DNA of 62,642 bases from an uncultured bacterium (GTDB taxonomy: Bacteria > Verrucomicrobiota > Lentisphaeria > Victivallales > Victivallaceae), in contig URVC01000021.1 in the NCBI GenBank assembly GCA_900551245.1, positions 1 through 62,642 of the forward strand. The letters run 5' to 3'. Position numbers and translations under genes: made by a program. The notes beneath the pieces are model-generated. The model was not told where the DNA came from. It did no database searches and saw only the letters and a program-made list of their open reading frames with translations. Of the stretch, positions 7,486 through 15,571 are shown piece by piece. The number at the start of each line of letters is the position of its first letter. Position 1 is the stretch's first letter.

Positions 7486-10126
7486 GGAAACGGAGAAGCC
7501 TGAACTTGACGCTCCGGTTCCCGCCGAACCGGAAGAGGCGCAGGGGAACGGCGAAGCGGGCGAAGGCGAGAACGGCAGTGTCGCCGCCGAACGTTACCGC
7601 GGCAACAACGACTATTTCCGGATGATGATGGACCGGAACTTCCTGGAATACGCGAGCTACGTCATCAAGGACCGCGCCATTCCGGATGTCGACGACGGTC
7701 TCAAGCCGGTGCAGCGCCGGGTGCTCTGGGCGCTCTATCAGGTGTACGACGGGCGCACCCACAAGGTGGCGAACATCGTCGGCAACACGATGCACTTTCA
7801 TCCGCACGGCAACGCGTCGATCGAAGATGCGCTGGTGGTGCTTGCCAACAAGGAGTATTACATCACCCGGCAGGGGAATTTCGGCAACATCCTGACCGGC
7901 AGTCCGGCGGCGGCGGGGCGGTACATCGAGTGCAGTCTTTCGCCGCTCGGGCATGAGGTATTGTTCAACAACGACATCACCGAATTCGTCGACACCTACG
8001 ACGGGCGGGGGATCGAGCCGGTGGTGCTTCCGGCGAAGGTGCCGTCGCTCCTGATGCTCGGCAGCGACGGCATCGCGGTCGGCATGGCGACGAAGATCAT
8101 GCCGCACAACTTCAACGAACTGCTCGAGGCGGAGATCGCGGAGCTGCGGGGCGAACCCTTCCAGCTCTACCCGGATTTCCAGCAGGGCGGGCTGATGGAT
8201 GTGCGCGAATACAACGACGGCAACGGCAAGATTACGCTGCGGGCGAAGATCGAAATCGTCGGCCGCGACCTCATCATCCGCGAAATTCCGGCCACCACCA
8301 CCACCGAGACGCTGGTGGCGTCGATCGAGAAGGCGGCCGAGAAGAACAAGATCAAGATTTCGAGCGTCAACGACTACACCACCGACAAGGTGGAGATCAA
8401 GGTGGTGCCGACCCGCGGATACGATCCGGAGAAGACGATGCAGGGGCTGTACATGTACACCGACTGCTCGGTTTCGATTTCGGTGAACATGACGGTGATC
8501 CGCGAGAGCCGCCCGGTGCAGATGAGCGTGTCGGAGGTGCTCCGGCGCAATACCGCGAAACTGCTGGAACATCTGAAGCGGGAGCTGGAGATCGATCTGG
8601 AGCGTCAGGAGGCGCTCTTCCACGCTAAGACGCTGGCGCAGATCTTCTTCGAGAACCGCATCTACAAGAAGATCGAGGAGTGCAAGAGCCAGGAGGAGGA
8701 GTACGCCGAGGTGCACGCCGGGCTGGCCCCCTTCCGCGACATGCTGCGGCGCGACGTCACCGACGAGGATATCGACAAACTGCTTGCCCTGCCGGTGCGC
8801 CGGATCAGCCGGTTCGACATCGAGAAGAACCAGCGCGAACTGGCCGAGGTGCTGGCGAAGATGGAGGAGATCAAGCGCAACCTCGGCAACCTCAAGGGGT
8901 ATGCGATCCGGTATTTGAAGGGGCTGATCACGAAGTACGGCAAGGAGTTCCCGCGCCGCACCGAGATCGAACACTTCGAGAAGATCGACCGCCGCGAGGC
9001 GGCGCTCAACAACATCAAGGTCGGCTGGGACCGCAAGAACGGCTACATCGGCACCTCGATCAAGAGCGACGACGTCGTTGCCTGCAACGAGTTCGACCGC
9101 TTCCTCTGCGTCGAAAAGAGCGGTGCCTACAAGGTGATCGCGCTGCCGCCGGAGAAGCTCTTCATCGGGAAATTGTACGACTTCCGCAAATATGATGAAA
9201 CCACGGTGTTCGGTGTGATCTACCGCGAGGTGAAGTCGGGCAAATACTACGGCAAACGCAGTGCGATTGGCGGATTCATCCTCGACAAGGAGTACGCGCT
9301 CTGTCCGCCCGGTTGTCGGCTGGAACTGCTGACTCCGCGTGCGGATGCGATTTATCTGCTGACTGAGACCGGGGCGCGCAACCGCCAGACCCAGCGCGAG
9401 ATCAATCTGATGGAGCTGCCGGTGCGCAGCCCGAAGGCGCGCGGACTTTTGATCGGTTCGAAGCCGATTGTCAAGATCACTCATTCGCGTTATCTTACGC
9501 CCGAGGAGCTGGAAGCGTTCCGGGTTGCCGAATCCGTTGAAGAGGCGGAGCCGGCCGAAGGAGAAAACGAAACCACGCCGGAAGTTCCTGCGGTGGAGGC
9601 CGTTCAGGACGCGGTTCCGGCGGAGGCTCCGGAGGCTCCGAAGAAGAGAGCGGTGAAACCGTCACCGGAATCCGCCGTAAAAGCGGAGCCGGAGCCGGAA
9701 CCCGTACCGGAACCCGCCAAGGAACCGGAACCCGTTGCGGCACCGGAACCCGTGGCGGAACCGGAACCGGAACCCGCCGAGAAATCGGAACCTGTATCGA
9801 AACCGGAACCTGTGGCGGAGCCGGAACCCGTACCGGAAATTCCGGAAGAAAAAGGGGAAAATCCGGCTCCGGTGACGGACGAGGATGCCCCCCCCTGGCG
9901 TACCGATGAGGAAACCACGGCGACGGAGGCTGTGCCGGAACCGGCTCCGGCAACATCGACGGCTTCCGGAGAGGCCGGAGAAGCTCTGGTGCTGGACGAT
10001 ACGCCGTTGCGGCCGCGCCGGTCGCGTCGGCCGCGGGAGAAGGCTCCGGCGGCCGAGCCGGCTCCGCCGCCACCCCCGCCGGACGATGAGGATTTCGGCA
10101 TGGTGCAGCCGGAGTTTGGATTTTAA
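7478..10126 (+). CDS. parC: DNA topoisomerase IV subunit A with Pro-Glu-rich tail
   Basis: This 882-residue protein is the breakage-reunion subunit. The winged-helix region has DGLKPVQRRVLWAL and FHPHGNASIEDA, and the catalytic tyrosine is Tyr149 in AAGRYIECSLSP. A coiled coil and a divergent C-terminal beta-pinwheel follow to about residue 675; no GyrA box (QRRGGKG) is seen, which supports ParC. The last 200 residues are low-complexity, with runs of EPEPVPEP-type repeats (about 725-790) and a Pro-rich end. Such a tail is not part of the family core and is probably disordered. It overlaps parE and is followed 17 bases later by an esterase gene. Confidence 0.88.
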   Translation: MSEETEKPELDAPVPAEPEEAQGNGEAGEGENGSVAAERYRGNNDYFRMMMDRNFLEYASYVIKDRAIPDVDDGLKPVQRRVLWALYQVYDGRTHKVANIVGNTMHFHPHGNASIEDALVVLANKEYYITRQGNFGNILTGSPAAAGRYIECSLSPLGHEVLFNNDITEFVDTYDGRGIEPVVLPAKVPSLLMLGSDGIAVGMATKIMPHNFNELLEAEIAELRGEPFQLYPDFQQGGLMDVREYNDGNGKITLRAKIEIVGRDLIIREIPATTTTETLVASIEKAAEKNKIKISSVNDYTTDKVEIKVVPTRGYDPEKTMQGLYMYTDCSVSISVNMTVIRESRPVQMSVSEVLRRNTAKLLEHLKRELEIDLERQEALFHAKTLAQIFFENRIYKKIEECKSQEEEYAEVHAGLAPFRDMLRRDVTDEDIDKLLALPVRRISRFDIEKNQRELAEVLAKMEEIKRNLGNLKGYAIRYLKGLITKYGKEFPRRTEIEHFEKIDRREAALNNIKVGWDRKNGYIGTSIKSDDVVACNEFDRFLCVEKSGAYKVIALPPEKLFIGKLYDFRKYDETTVFGVIYREVKSGKYYGKRSAIGGFILDKEYALCPPGCRLELLTPRADAIYLLTETGARNRQTQREINLMELPVRSPKARGLLIGSKPIVKITHSRYLTPEELEAFRVAESVEEAEPAEGENETTPEVPAVEAVQDAVPAEAPEAPKKRAVKPSPESAVKAEPEPEPVPEPAKEPEPVAAPEPVAEPEPEPAEKSEPVSKPEPVAEPEPVPEIPEEKGENPAPVTDEDAPPWRTDEETTATEAVPEPAPATSTASGEAGEALVLDDTPLRPRRSRRPREKAPAAEPAPPPPPPDDEDFGMVQPEFGF

Positions 10127-10143
10127 ATTTCAGGAGAGAAAAT

Positions 10144-10938
10144 ATGGCATTTCTGCAGTGTTCTTTTCATTCGGATGTTCTCGGGCGGGCCTGTTCGATG
10201 AACGTCATTCTGCCGCAGAAGGTGACGACCCAGATCGGCATGACCAGTTCCGGCGGCGGAAATCGCCGCTACCCGGTGCTCTATCTGCTGCACGGACTGA
10301 GCGACGACCACACCATCTGGTCGCGCCGGACCTCGATTGAACGGTATGCCGCCGAATATGAACTGGCGGTGGTCATGCCGGATGGCGAACGCGGATTCTA
10401 CACCGATATGATGCAGGGGCCGCGCTACTGGACCATGCTCACCGAAGAGCTGCCGGCGATCGCCGCCTCGTTTTTCCCGATCAGCACCCGGCGGGAGGAT
10501 ACCTATGTCGCCGGGCTGTCGATGGGCGGCTACGGGGCGCTCAAGTGCGCACTCCGGCTGCCGGAGCGTTATGCTGCGGCCGTCGCGCTCTCCTCGGTGG
10601 CGGACGTTCGTTCCTGGTTGGAGACCTGCCGGATGAACCGGGAGGAGGCGACGCGGATTTTCGGCACGGTGAAGGATCTGATTCCAGGTCGCAACGATCT
10701 CTTCGCCCTCGCGGAGGAGACGGTGAAGCTGGCCTCCCCGCCGCGGCTGATGATGGTCTGCGGCACCGAGGATGGGCTGCTCGACGCCAACCGGGCGCTC
10801 CGGGCGCATCTGGAGTCGTTGCATTATCCGGGATTCCGTTACGAGGAGGGGCCGGGCGCCCATTCGTGGGAATTCTGGGATCACTGGATCGTCGAGGGGC
10901 TGAAGTTTCTGATGGAAGGGCGGTCCGATGTCCGCTGA
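10144..10938 (+). CDS. CE1/esterase D-like alpha/beta-hydrolase
   Basis: This 264-residue protein has the esterase D (PF00756) layout: YLLHGLSDD oxyanion region, nucleophile elbow GLSMGGYG (Ser about 124), an Asp in GTEDGLLD and a His in GAHSWEFWDHW. These proteins hydrolyse acyl esters such as acetyl or feruloyl groups on sugars, or S-formylglutathione. There is no signal peptide, so it acts in the cytoplasm. It follows parC with a GGAGAGAA ribosome binding site and overlaps the next gene by 11 bases. Substrate unknown. Confidence 0.82.
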   Translation: MAFLQCSFHSDVLGRACSMNVILPQKVTTQIGMTSSGGGNRRYPVLYLLHGLSDDHTIWSRRTSIERYAAEYELAVVMPDGERGFYTDMMQGPRYWTMLTEELPAIAASFFPISTRREDTYVAGLSMGGYGALKCALRLPERYAAAVALSSVADVRSWLETCRMNREEATRIFGTVKDLIPGRNDLFALAEETVKLASPPRLMMVCGTEDGLLDANRALRAHLESLHYPGFRYEEGPGAHSWEFWDHWIVEGLKFLMEGRSDVR

Positions 10939-11560
10939 ACCGGTTCCATCGGTGGAGGAGTTCCGCCATGTTTCCCCGCTCCGGCGCGCCTGGGTGCTCT
11001 TCTGGGCCTACGTCAGGATCACCTCGCTGGTGATCGGCGGCGGCTATGCGATCATCGCGGCGGCGCAGGATGAATTTGTCCGGCGGCGCAAATGGCTCAC
11101 CGAGGACGATGTGCTCGAAATGATCACCATCACCCAGACGGTGCCGGGAATTCTCGCCACCAATTCGGCGATCTACGTCGGCTGGCGGATCGGCGGATAT
11201 GCCGGTGCGTTCGCCGCCATGATCGGTTCGATTCTGCCGTCGCTGGTCATCATCATTTTGATTGCGGCAGGCATTTCCAGCATTCAGAGCACGATCGACA
11301 CCCCGGCGGTGCAGGGGGCGTTCAAGGGGATCATCGGCTGTATCGTCGGCATGGTGATCGTCACTGCGCTCAAGATGCGGCGCAAGGCGGTGGTCAACCC
11401 CTTCGGCTGGATTGTCGCCTGCGGTTGCTTCCTCGGGCTGACCGTATTCAAAGTGGGACCGGCGTGGCTGATTGTCTGCTCCATCGCCGCCGGTCTGGCG
11501 AAGGTGGCTGTGGACCGGATTGTCGCCCGCGGCCGTGCGAAACAGGAGGCGGAACGATGA
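10928..11560 (+). CDS. chromate transporter family, N-terminal-half subunit
   Basis: This 210-residue membrane protein belongs to the CHR family (PF02417). The conserved stretch with ITQTVPGILATN and several hydrophobic helices mark one of the two homologous halves of ChrA. It is encoded as a separate short protein together with a second half (11557-12141), the short-chain CHR arrangement. The ATGA overlap with its partner suggests the two assemble as a heterodimer. Family members export chromate in some bacteria, but many have no known substrate. Confidence 0.85.
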   Translation: MSAEPVPSVEEFRHVSPLRRAWVLFWAYVRITSLVIGGGYAIIAAAQDEFVRRRKWLTEDDVLEMITITQTVPGILATNSAIYVGWRIGGYAGAFAAMIGSILPSLVIIILIAAGISSIQSTIDTPAVQGAFKGIIGCIVGMVIVTALKMRRKAVVNPFGWIVACGCFLGLTVFKVGPAWLIVCSIAAGLAKVAVDRIVARGRAKQEAER

Positions 11561-12141
11561 TCTCGCTTTTCGGTCTTTACTGGGTTTTCTTCAAGTTCGG
11601 ACTGCTCTGCTTCGGCGGCGGTTACATGCTGGTGCCGCTGCTCACCGCCGAACTGGTCGGGCCGGGGAAGCCGCTCGCACCGGAGGAGTTCGCCAATCTG
11701 CTTTCGATTGCGCAGGCGACGCCCGGGCCGATCGGCATCAACACCGCCACCTACGTCGGGTATACGCAGCACGGCGTGGTGGGGGCGGTCCTCGCCACGC
11801 TGGGCATGATTACGCCGGCGATGATTCTGGTGATTCTGGCGATCCGTCTGCTGAAGCGTTGGGAGTCGAGCCTGGCGGTGCAGGGGTTTCTCACCGGGAT
11901 GCGTCCGGCCTCCTTCGGCCTGATCCTTTCGGCGGCGGTGATCTTCGCGGAGCTCTCGGTTTTCACCGGTGAGATTCCGTGGGGAAAACTGCTGGAGGGG
12001 GGCTTCTGGGGCGAGATCGGAATCCGCCCGGCGGCGCTGTTGATCGCGGCGGCCACCACGGTGATCATGCTCCGGACGAAGATCTCTTTCATGTATCTGT
12101 TGCTTCCGTCTGCCGTGCTCGGCGCATTTTTCTGCCGCTGA
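11557..12141 (+). CDS. chromate transporter family, C-terminal-half subunit
   Basis: This 194-residue membrane protein starts at the ATG that overlaps the previous stop codon (ATGA at 11557). The family signature FGLLCFGGGYMLVPLL and AQATPGPIGIN is at its N-terminus, followed by about five hydrophobic helices. It is the second half of a two-gene ChrA. A much longer upstream extension of the same frame is out of phase with the first subunit and is not used. Confidence 0.87.
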   Translation: MISLFGLYWVFFKFGLLCFGGGYMLVPLLTAELVGPGKPLAPEEFANLLSIAQATPGPIGINTATYVGYTQHGVVGAVLATLGMITPAMILVILAIRLLKRWESSLAVQGFLTGMRPASFGLILSAAVIFAELSVFTGEIPWGKLLEGGFWGEIGIRPAALLIAAATTVIMLRTKISFMYLLLPSAVLGAFFCR

Positions 12142-12210
12142 CCGGGATGGAAAAAGAGAACCGGGCCATTACATTTTGCTGATATTTCGCCGGTTCGGCT
12201 GAAATCTGAT

Positions 12211-12238
12211 TTGAAAAATCGGCATTTTGGTGTATAAG
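12211..12238 (+). promoter_or_regulatory. promoter of the parvulin gene pair
   Basis: TTGAAA (12211-12216) and TATAAG (12233-12238) are separated by 16 bases, about 118 bases upstream of the parvulin start codon. The match to sigma-70 elements is good. Confidence 0.5.
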
Positions 12239-12355
12239 TGTATACTATCGTATCCGTTTCCGGCGGTCTCTTCCGGGGGCGGATGAAGTGAAATGCATCA
12301 TGACGGCGCGGCCGGCGGGCCGGCCGTTTTCAACCTCAAGGGGAGAATAGAAGAA

Positions 12356-13483
12356 ATGAGACAGAATCGATGGATGGTGTCGTTGTTCGCCGCCGGTGCG
12401 GTGGCGTTTTCCGCCGGTGCCGCGGAGGCGGCCAAGCCGGCTCCGGCCAAGGCGGCTCCGGCCGCGGAGGCGAAAAAGGCTCCGGAAGATGTCTGGAAGC
12501 TGATTCCGGATACCGTTGCGGAAGTGGACGGCAAGAGCGTCAGCAAGGATGAATTCGTGAAGTTCCTGCTCAAGAGCATTCCGGACGGCAAGATTCCGGA
12601 AGGTCTGACGGCGGAGATGATCCGCAAGGAGGCTCCGGGGCTGGTCAAGCAGATGGTGCTGGACCGTCTGATCTCGGCGCAGGTGGAGAAGGCGGGGATC
12701 AAATCCTCGTATGAGATGGCCAAGGCCAAGCTCAATGAGCGGTTCAAGTCGTTCGATCCGCAGCAGCTTGAGATGATCAAGATGCAGATGGCGCAGTCCG
12801 GCAAGGATTTCGACAAGCTGCTCGACGAGCAGGCGAAGAATCCGCAGATCCAGAAGGATGTCGCCATCGGCGAATTCCTCGAGAAGAACGTGATGAAGAC
12901 GGTGAAGGTCACCGATGAAGAGGTCCGGAAGTACTACGAGGACAACAAGGCCACGCAGTTCACCGAACCGGCCGACCAGCCGGATATGGTCCGCGCCTCG
13001 CACATCCTCATCATGGCGGAAGAGGGCAAGGCGAAGCCGGAGGAGATGAAGGCCGCGCTGGATAAGGCGACCAAGATCATGGCGGATCTGAAGAAGAATC
13101 CGGAGAAGTTCGAGGAGGTTGCCAAGGCGGAAAGTCAGTGCCCGAGCTCCCGGCAGGGCGGTTCGCTCGGCGCGTTCGGCAAGGGCCAGATGGTGCCGGA
13201 GTTTGAAAAGGCCGCCTTCGAACTGAAGGAAGGGGAACTCACCGGCCCGGTCAAGACCAAGTTCGGCTATCATATCATCCGCCGCGATGCGGCCAAGGGG
13301 CCGACGGTGATGCCGTTTGAGACGGTGAAGCCGCAGCTGACCAAGTTCCTCGAGAGCCGCAAGCAGCAGCAGGCCTTCCTGGACTACATCAAGAAGCTGG
13401 AAACGGAACACAAGGTCAAGTACACGATGCCGCTGGAAGTTCCCCAGCTCCCCGGTGCCGCGACGGCGCCGGCGGCGAAGTAA
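12356..13483 (+). CDS. exported PpiC-type (parvulin) peptidyl-prolyl isomerase
   Basis: This 375-residue protein starts at ATG 12356 (MRQNRWMVSLFAAG), which gives a clear signal peptide ending near AEAA; a longer frame start at 12293 would hide it. An Ala/Pro/Lys-rich linker is followed by a SurA-like N-terminal chaperone region (about 40-190). The parvulin domain (about 215-330) has the catalytic-type histidines in RASHILI and FGYHIIRRD and the SSRQGGSLG and FGKGQMVPEFE motifs. It probably helps fold proteins in the periplasm. A degenerate paralogue follows 105 bases downstream. Confidence 0.88.
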   Translation: MRQNRWMVSLFAAGAVAFSAGAAEAAKPAPAKAAPAAEAKKAPEDVWKLIPDTVAEVDGKSVSKDEFVKFLLKSIPDGKIPEGLTAEMIRKEAPGLVKQMVLDRLISAQVEKAGIKSSYEMAKAKLNERFKSFDPQQLEMIKMQMAQSGKDFDKLLDEQAKNPQIQKDVAIGEFLEKNVMKTVKVTDEEVRKYYEDNKATQFTEPADQPDMVRASHILIMAEEGKAKPEEMKAALDKATKIMADLKKNPEKFEEVAKAESQCPSSRQGGSLGAFGKGQMVPEFEKAAFELKEGELTGPVKTKFGYHIIRRDAAKGPTVMPFETVKPQLTKFLESRKQQQAFLDYIKKLETEHKVKYTMPLEVPQLPGAATAPAAK

Positions 13484-13588
13484 GGCGAGTGTTCGGAATC
13501 GGCCGGTGGAAGTGAAATTCCGCCGGCCGTTTTGGTTATTCCGCTCCGGTTCCGGGGCGGGCGGGGAAATGACGGGGAAATTGGGATC

Positions 13589-14683
13589 ATGAGAGCAGGG
13601 GCGGTGATTGTACTGATTGCGGCGGCGTTTGGCGCGGTTGCCGCGGCGCCGGCGAAACCGGCGCAGAACAGCGGCAAGACAAAGCCTGCGGCGGCGAAAC
13701 CGGCTGCACCTGCTCCGGATCTCAGCCGCGATCCGGTCTGGGGGCAGTTTCCGGCGGTGATGGCGGAGTATCGCGGGGGCAAGGTGACCCGCGAGGAGTT
13801 TGTCCGCTACGCGCAGGCCGCCCAGCCGAACCCGAAGAAATGGAGCCGGGCCTCCGCCGCCCGGACCGCTCCCGGGCTGCTCAAGGGGATGATCGACGAG
13901 CGGCTGTTCGCGGAGGCGCAGAAAAAGGCCGGATATCTTCCGTCGGCGGAGCGGACCCGGGCGATGCTCCGGGAGAAATACGCCGCACTGCCCGAAGAGA
14001 CCGTCAAGGCGATTGCGCTCGAGGTGATGCGCAAAGAGAAGAGTTTCGACCAGTTTCTCGACCGGATCAGCCGCAATCCGGGGATCCAGAAACAGGCGGC
14101 TGCCGACGCGTTTTTCCGGCAGGAGGTGCTGGCGAAGGCGAATCTGAAGATCACCGACCAGGAGGCGCGCAACTTCTACAACTCCAACCGCTGGGGGTTC
14201 CGGTTCAGCGATTCGTCCCGTTCGGTGCGGACCACGCAGATCATGCTCGACGCGCGCTCGAAGCAGGAGAAACAGGCGGCCCGCAGCGAGATGATGAAGT
14301 TTGCGCGGGAACTCAAAAAGAATCCGGGGCGCTTCAACGCGCTCGCCGCCACCTGCGCTCTGCGCCCGGACGGGCGGCTCTCCGGCCCGGTCGCTCCGTT
14401 TGAGCCGAACCGGAAACAGATTTACGCCGCTTATGAGAAGGCGGCGGTGAAACTCCGCCCGGGGGAGATCACGCCGGAGCCGGTCGAGACCGAGGCGGGA
14501 ATTCACCTGATCCGGCGCGACGCGGTGCAGGGGAACCGCCAGCACAGCTACGAAGAGGTGCGGGAGGAGCTGATGGCCTACCTGCGCGAGCGGCGGGAGT
14601 ACGAAGTGCTGGCAAACTACCTCTCCGGTCTGGAGAAGGCCGCCGGGGTGAAATTTCACATCGCCATGCCGGAATTCAACTGA
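13589..14683 (+). CDS. exported SurA/PpiC-like protein with degenerate parvulin domain
   Basis: This 364-residue protein starts at ATG 13589, giving a signal peptide (MRAGAVIVLIAAAFGAVAAA); the frame also has an upstream TTG at 13532 that would spoil it. The layout matches its upstream neighbour: a linker, a SurA-like helical region and a parvulin-like domain. The usual HIL motif is TTQIM here, so the first active-site histidine is replaced by Gln, while the C-terminal IHLIRRD is kept. It probably acts as a chaperone without full isomerase activity. Tandem duplication followed by divergence is the simplest origin. Confidence 0.75.
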   Translation: MRAGAVIVLIAAAFGAVAAAPAKPAQNSGKTKPAAAKPAAPAPDLSRDPVWGQFPAVMAEYRGGKVTREEFVRYAQAAQPNPKKWSRASAARTAPGLLKGMIDERLFAEAQKKAGYLPSAERTRAMLREKYAALPEETVKAIALEVMRKEKSFDQFLDRISRNPGIQKQAAADAFFRQEVLAKANLKITDQEARNFYNSNRWGFRFSDSSRSVRTTQIMLDARSKQEKQAARSEMMKFARELKKNPGRFNALAATCALRPDGRLSGPVAPFEPNRKQIYAAYEKAAVKLRPGEITPEPVETEAGIHLIRRDAVQGNRQHSYEEVREELMAYLRERREYEVLANYLSGLEKAAGVKFHIAMPEFN

Positions 14684-14743
14684 CGCCTGCCGGCTCCCGC
14701 ATCCTTTCCCGACGAAAGAGTTGCCGAGAGAATTTTTTTTTAT

Positions 14744-14786
14744 TTGCTTTTTTTCCTCTATGCTATATATTAACGGAAAATATAGC
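14744..14786 (+). promoter_or_regulatory. promoter and inverted repeat upstream of the redox operon
   Basis: TTGCTT (14744-14749) and TATATT (14766-14771) are 16 bases apart. Overlapping the -10 is an imperfect palindrome, GCTATATATT (14762-14771) and AAAATATAGC (14777-14786), around AACGG. A repressor bound there would block the promoter. The XRE-cupin regulator encoded third in the operon is the obvious candidate, by inference only. Confidence 0.5.
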
Positions 14787-14812
14787 TTCCAGAAAAATCA
14801 CGAGGTGAAAGA

Positions 14813-15571
14813 ATGGGCAAGACGGCATTGGTAACGGGGGGCGGCCGCGGAATCGGCGCCGGAATCGTCGATAAACTGGCGGCGGAAGGCTGGAACGTGG
14901 CGTTCTGCGGCCGTCACGAGGCGGAGGCGTTCGCGGAACGGACGGCGGAGCTGGAGAAGAGGTATGGCGTCGGCGCCCTTTACGTGCGCGCGGACATTTC
15001 GTCGCGGCAGGACCGCGAAGCGCTGCTGGCGGCGGTGCTGGAGCGGTTCGGTTCGCTGGAGGCGCTGGTGAACAACGCCGGCGTGGCGCCGACGGTCCGC
15101 TGCGATCTGCTGGAGATGACCGAGGAGAGCTTCGACCGGGTGATGGGGATCAATCTCAAGGGACCCTTTTTCCTGACCCAGGCGGTGGGGCGTTATTTTG
15201 CGGAAAAGAACATTGCCGGCGTGATCGTCAACGTGGGGAGCATCTCCGCGACGGTGGCGTCGATCAGCCGCGGCGAATACTGCCTGTCGAAGGCGGGCGT
15301 GGCGATGGCGACGAAGCTGTATGCCGTCAAGATGGCGGAATTCGGCGTGCCGGTCTATGAGATCCGGCCGGGAGTGATCTCCAGCGACATGACCAGCGTG
15401 GTCAAGGAGAAGTATGACAAATTGATCGCCGAAGGGCTGACGCTGCAGCCGCGCTGGGGCGAACCCGCCGACATCGGCAAGGCGGTGGCGATGCTGCTGC
15501 GCGGCGATCTCGCCTACTCGACCGGGCAGGTGATCAAGGTCGATGGCGGCATGGAGATCGGGCGGCTGTGA
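14813..15571 (+). CDS. short-chain dehydrogenase/reductase
   Basis: This 252-residue SDR has the classical fold: TGGGRGIG for NAD(P) binding (residues about 8-15), NNAG (about 87-90), catalytic Ser in GSISA, and YCLSK supplying the YxxxK pair. The C-terminus has the usual STGQVIKVDGG. It oxidises or reduces a hydroxyl or keto group; the substrate cannot be read. It is first in a five-gene operon, and its stop overlaps the next start (TGATG). FabG-like annotation is possible, but the neighbours argue for a dedicated catabolic or biotransformation role. Confidence 0.88.
   Translation: MGKTALVTGGGRGIGAGIVDKLAAEGWNVAFCGRHEAEAFAERTAELEKRYGVGALYVRADISSRQDREALLAAVLERFGSLEALVNNAGVAPTVRCDLLEMTEESFDRVMGINLKGPFFLTQAVGRYFAEKNIAGVIVNVGSISATVASISRGEYCLSKAGVAMATKLYAVKMAEFGVPVYEIRPGVISSDMTSVVKEKYDKLIAEGLTLQPRWGEPADIGKAVAMLLRGDLAYSTGQVIKVDGGMEIGRL

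Noticed and set aside
7451..9484. 677-residue open frame opposite parC
   Set aside because: It is a GC-bias shadow: strongly Arg/Leu/Asp/His-rich, no family motif, and fully opposite a convincing ParC.
12245..14659. 804-residue open frame opposite the two parvulin genes
   Set aside because: It has a repetitive Leu/Arg composition and no motif; the plus-strand frames have signal peptides and parvulin motifs.
14813..15571. Naming the SDR fabG
   Set aside because: Its context is a redox operon, not fatty acid synthesis, and SDR motifs alone do not define the substrate.
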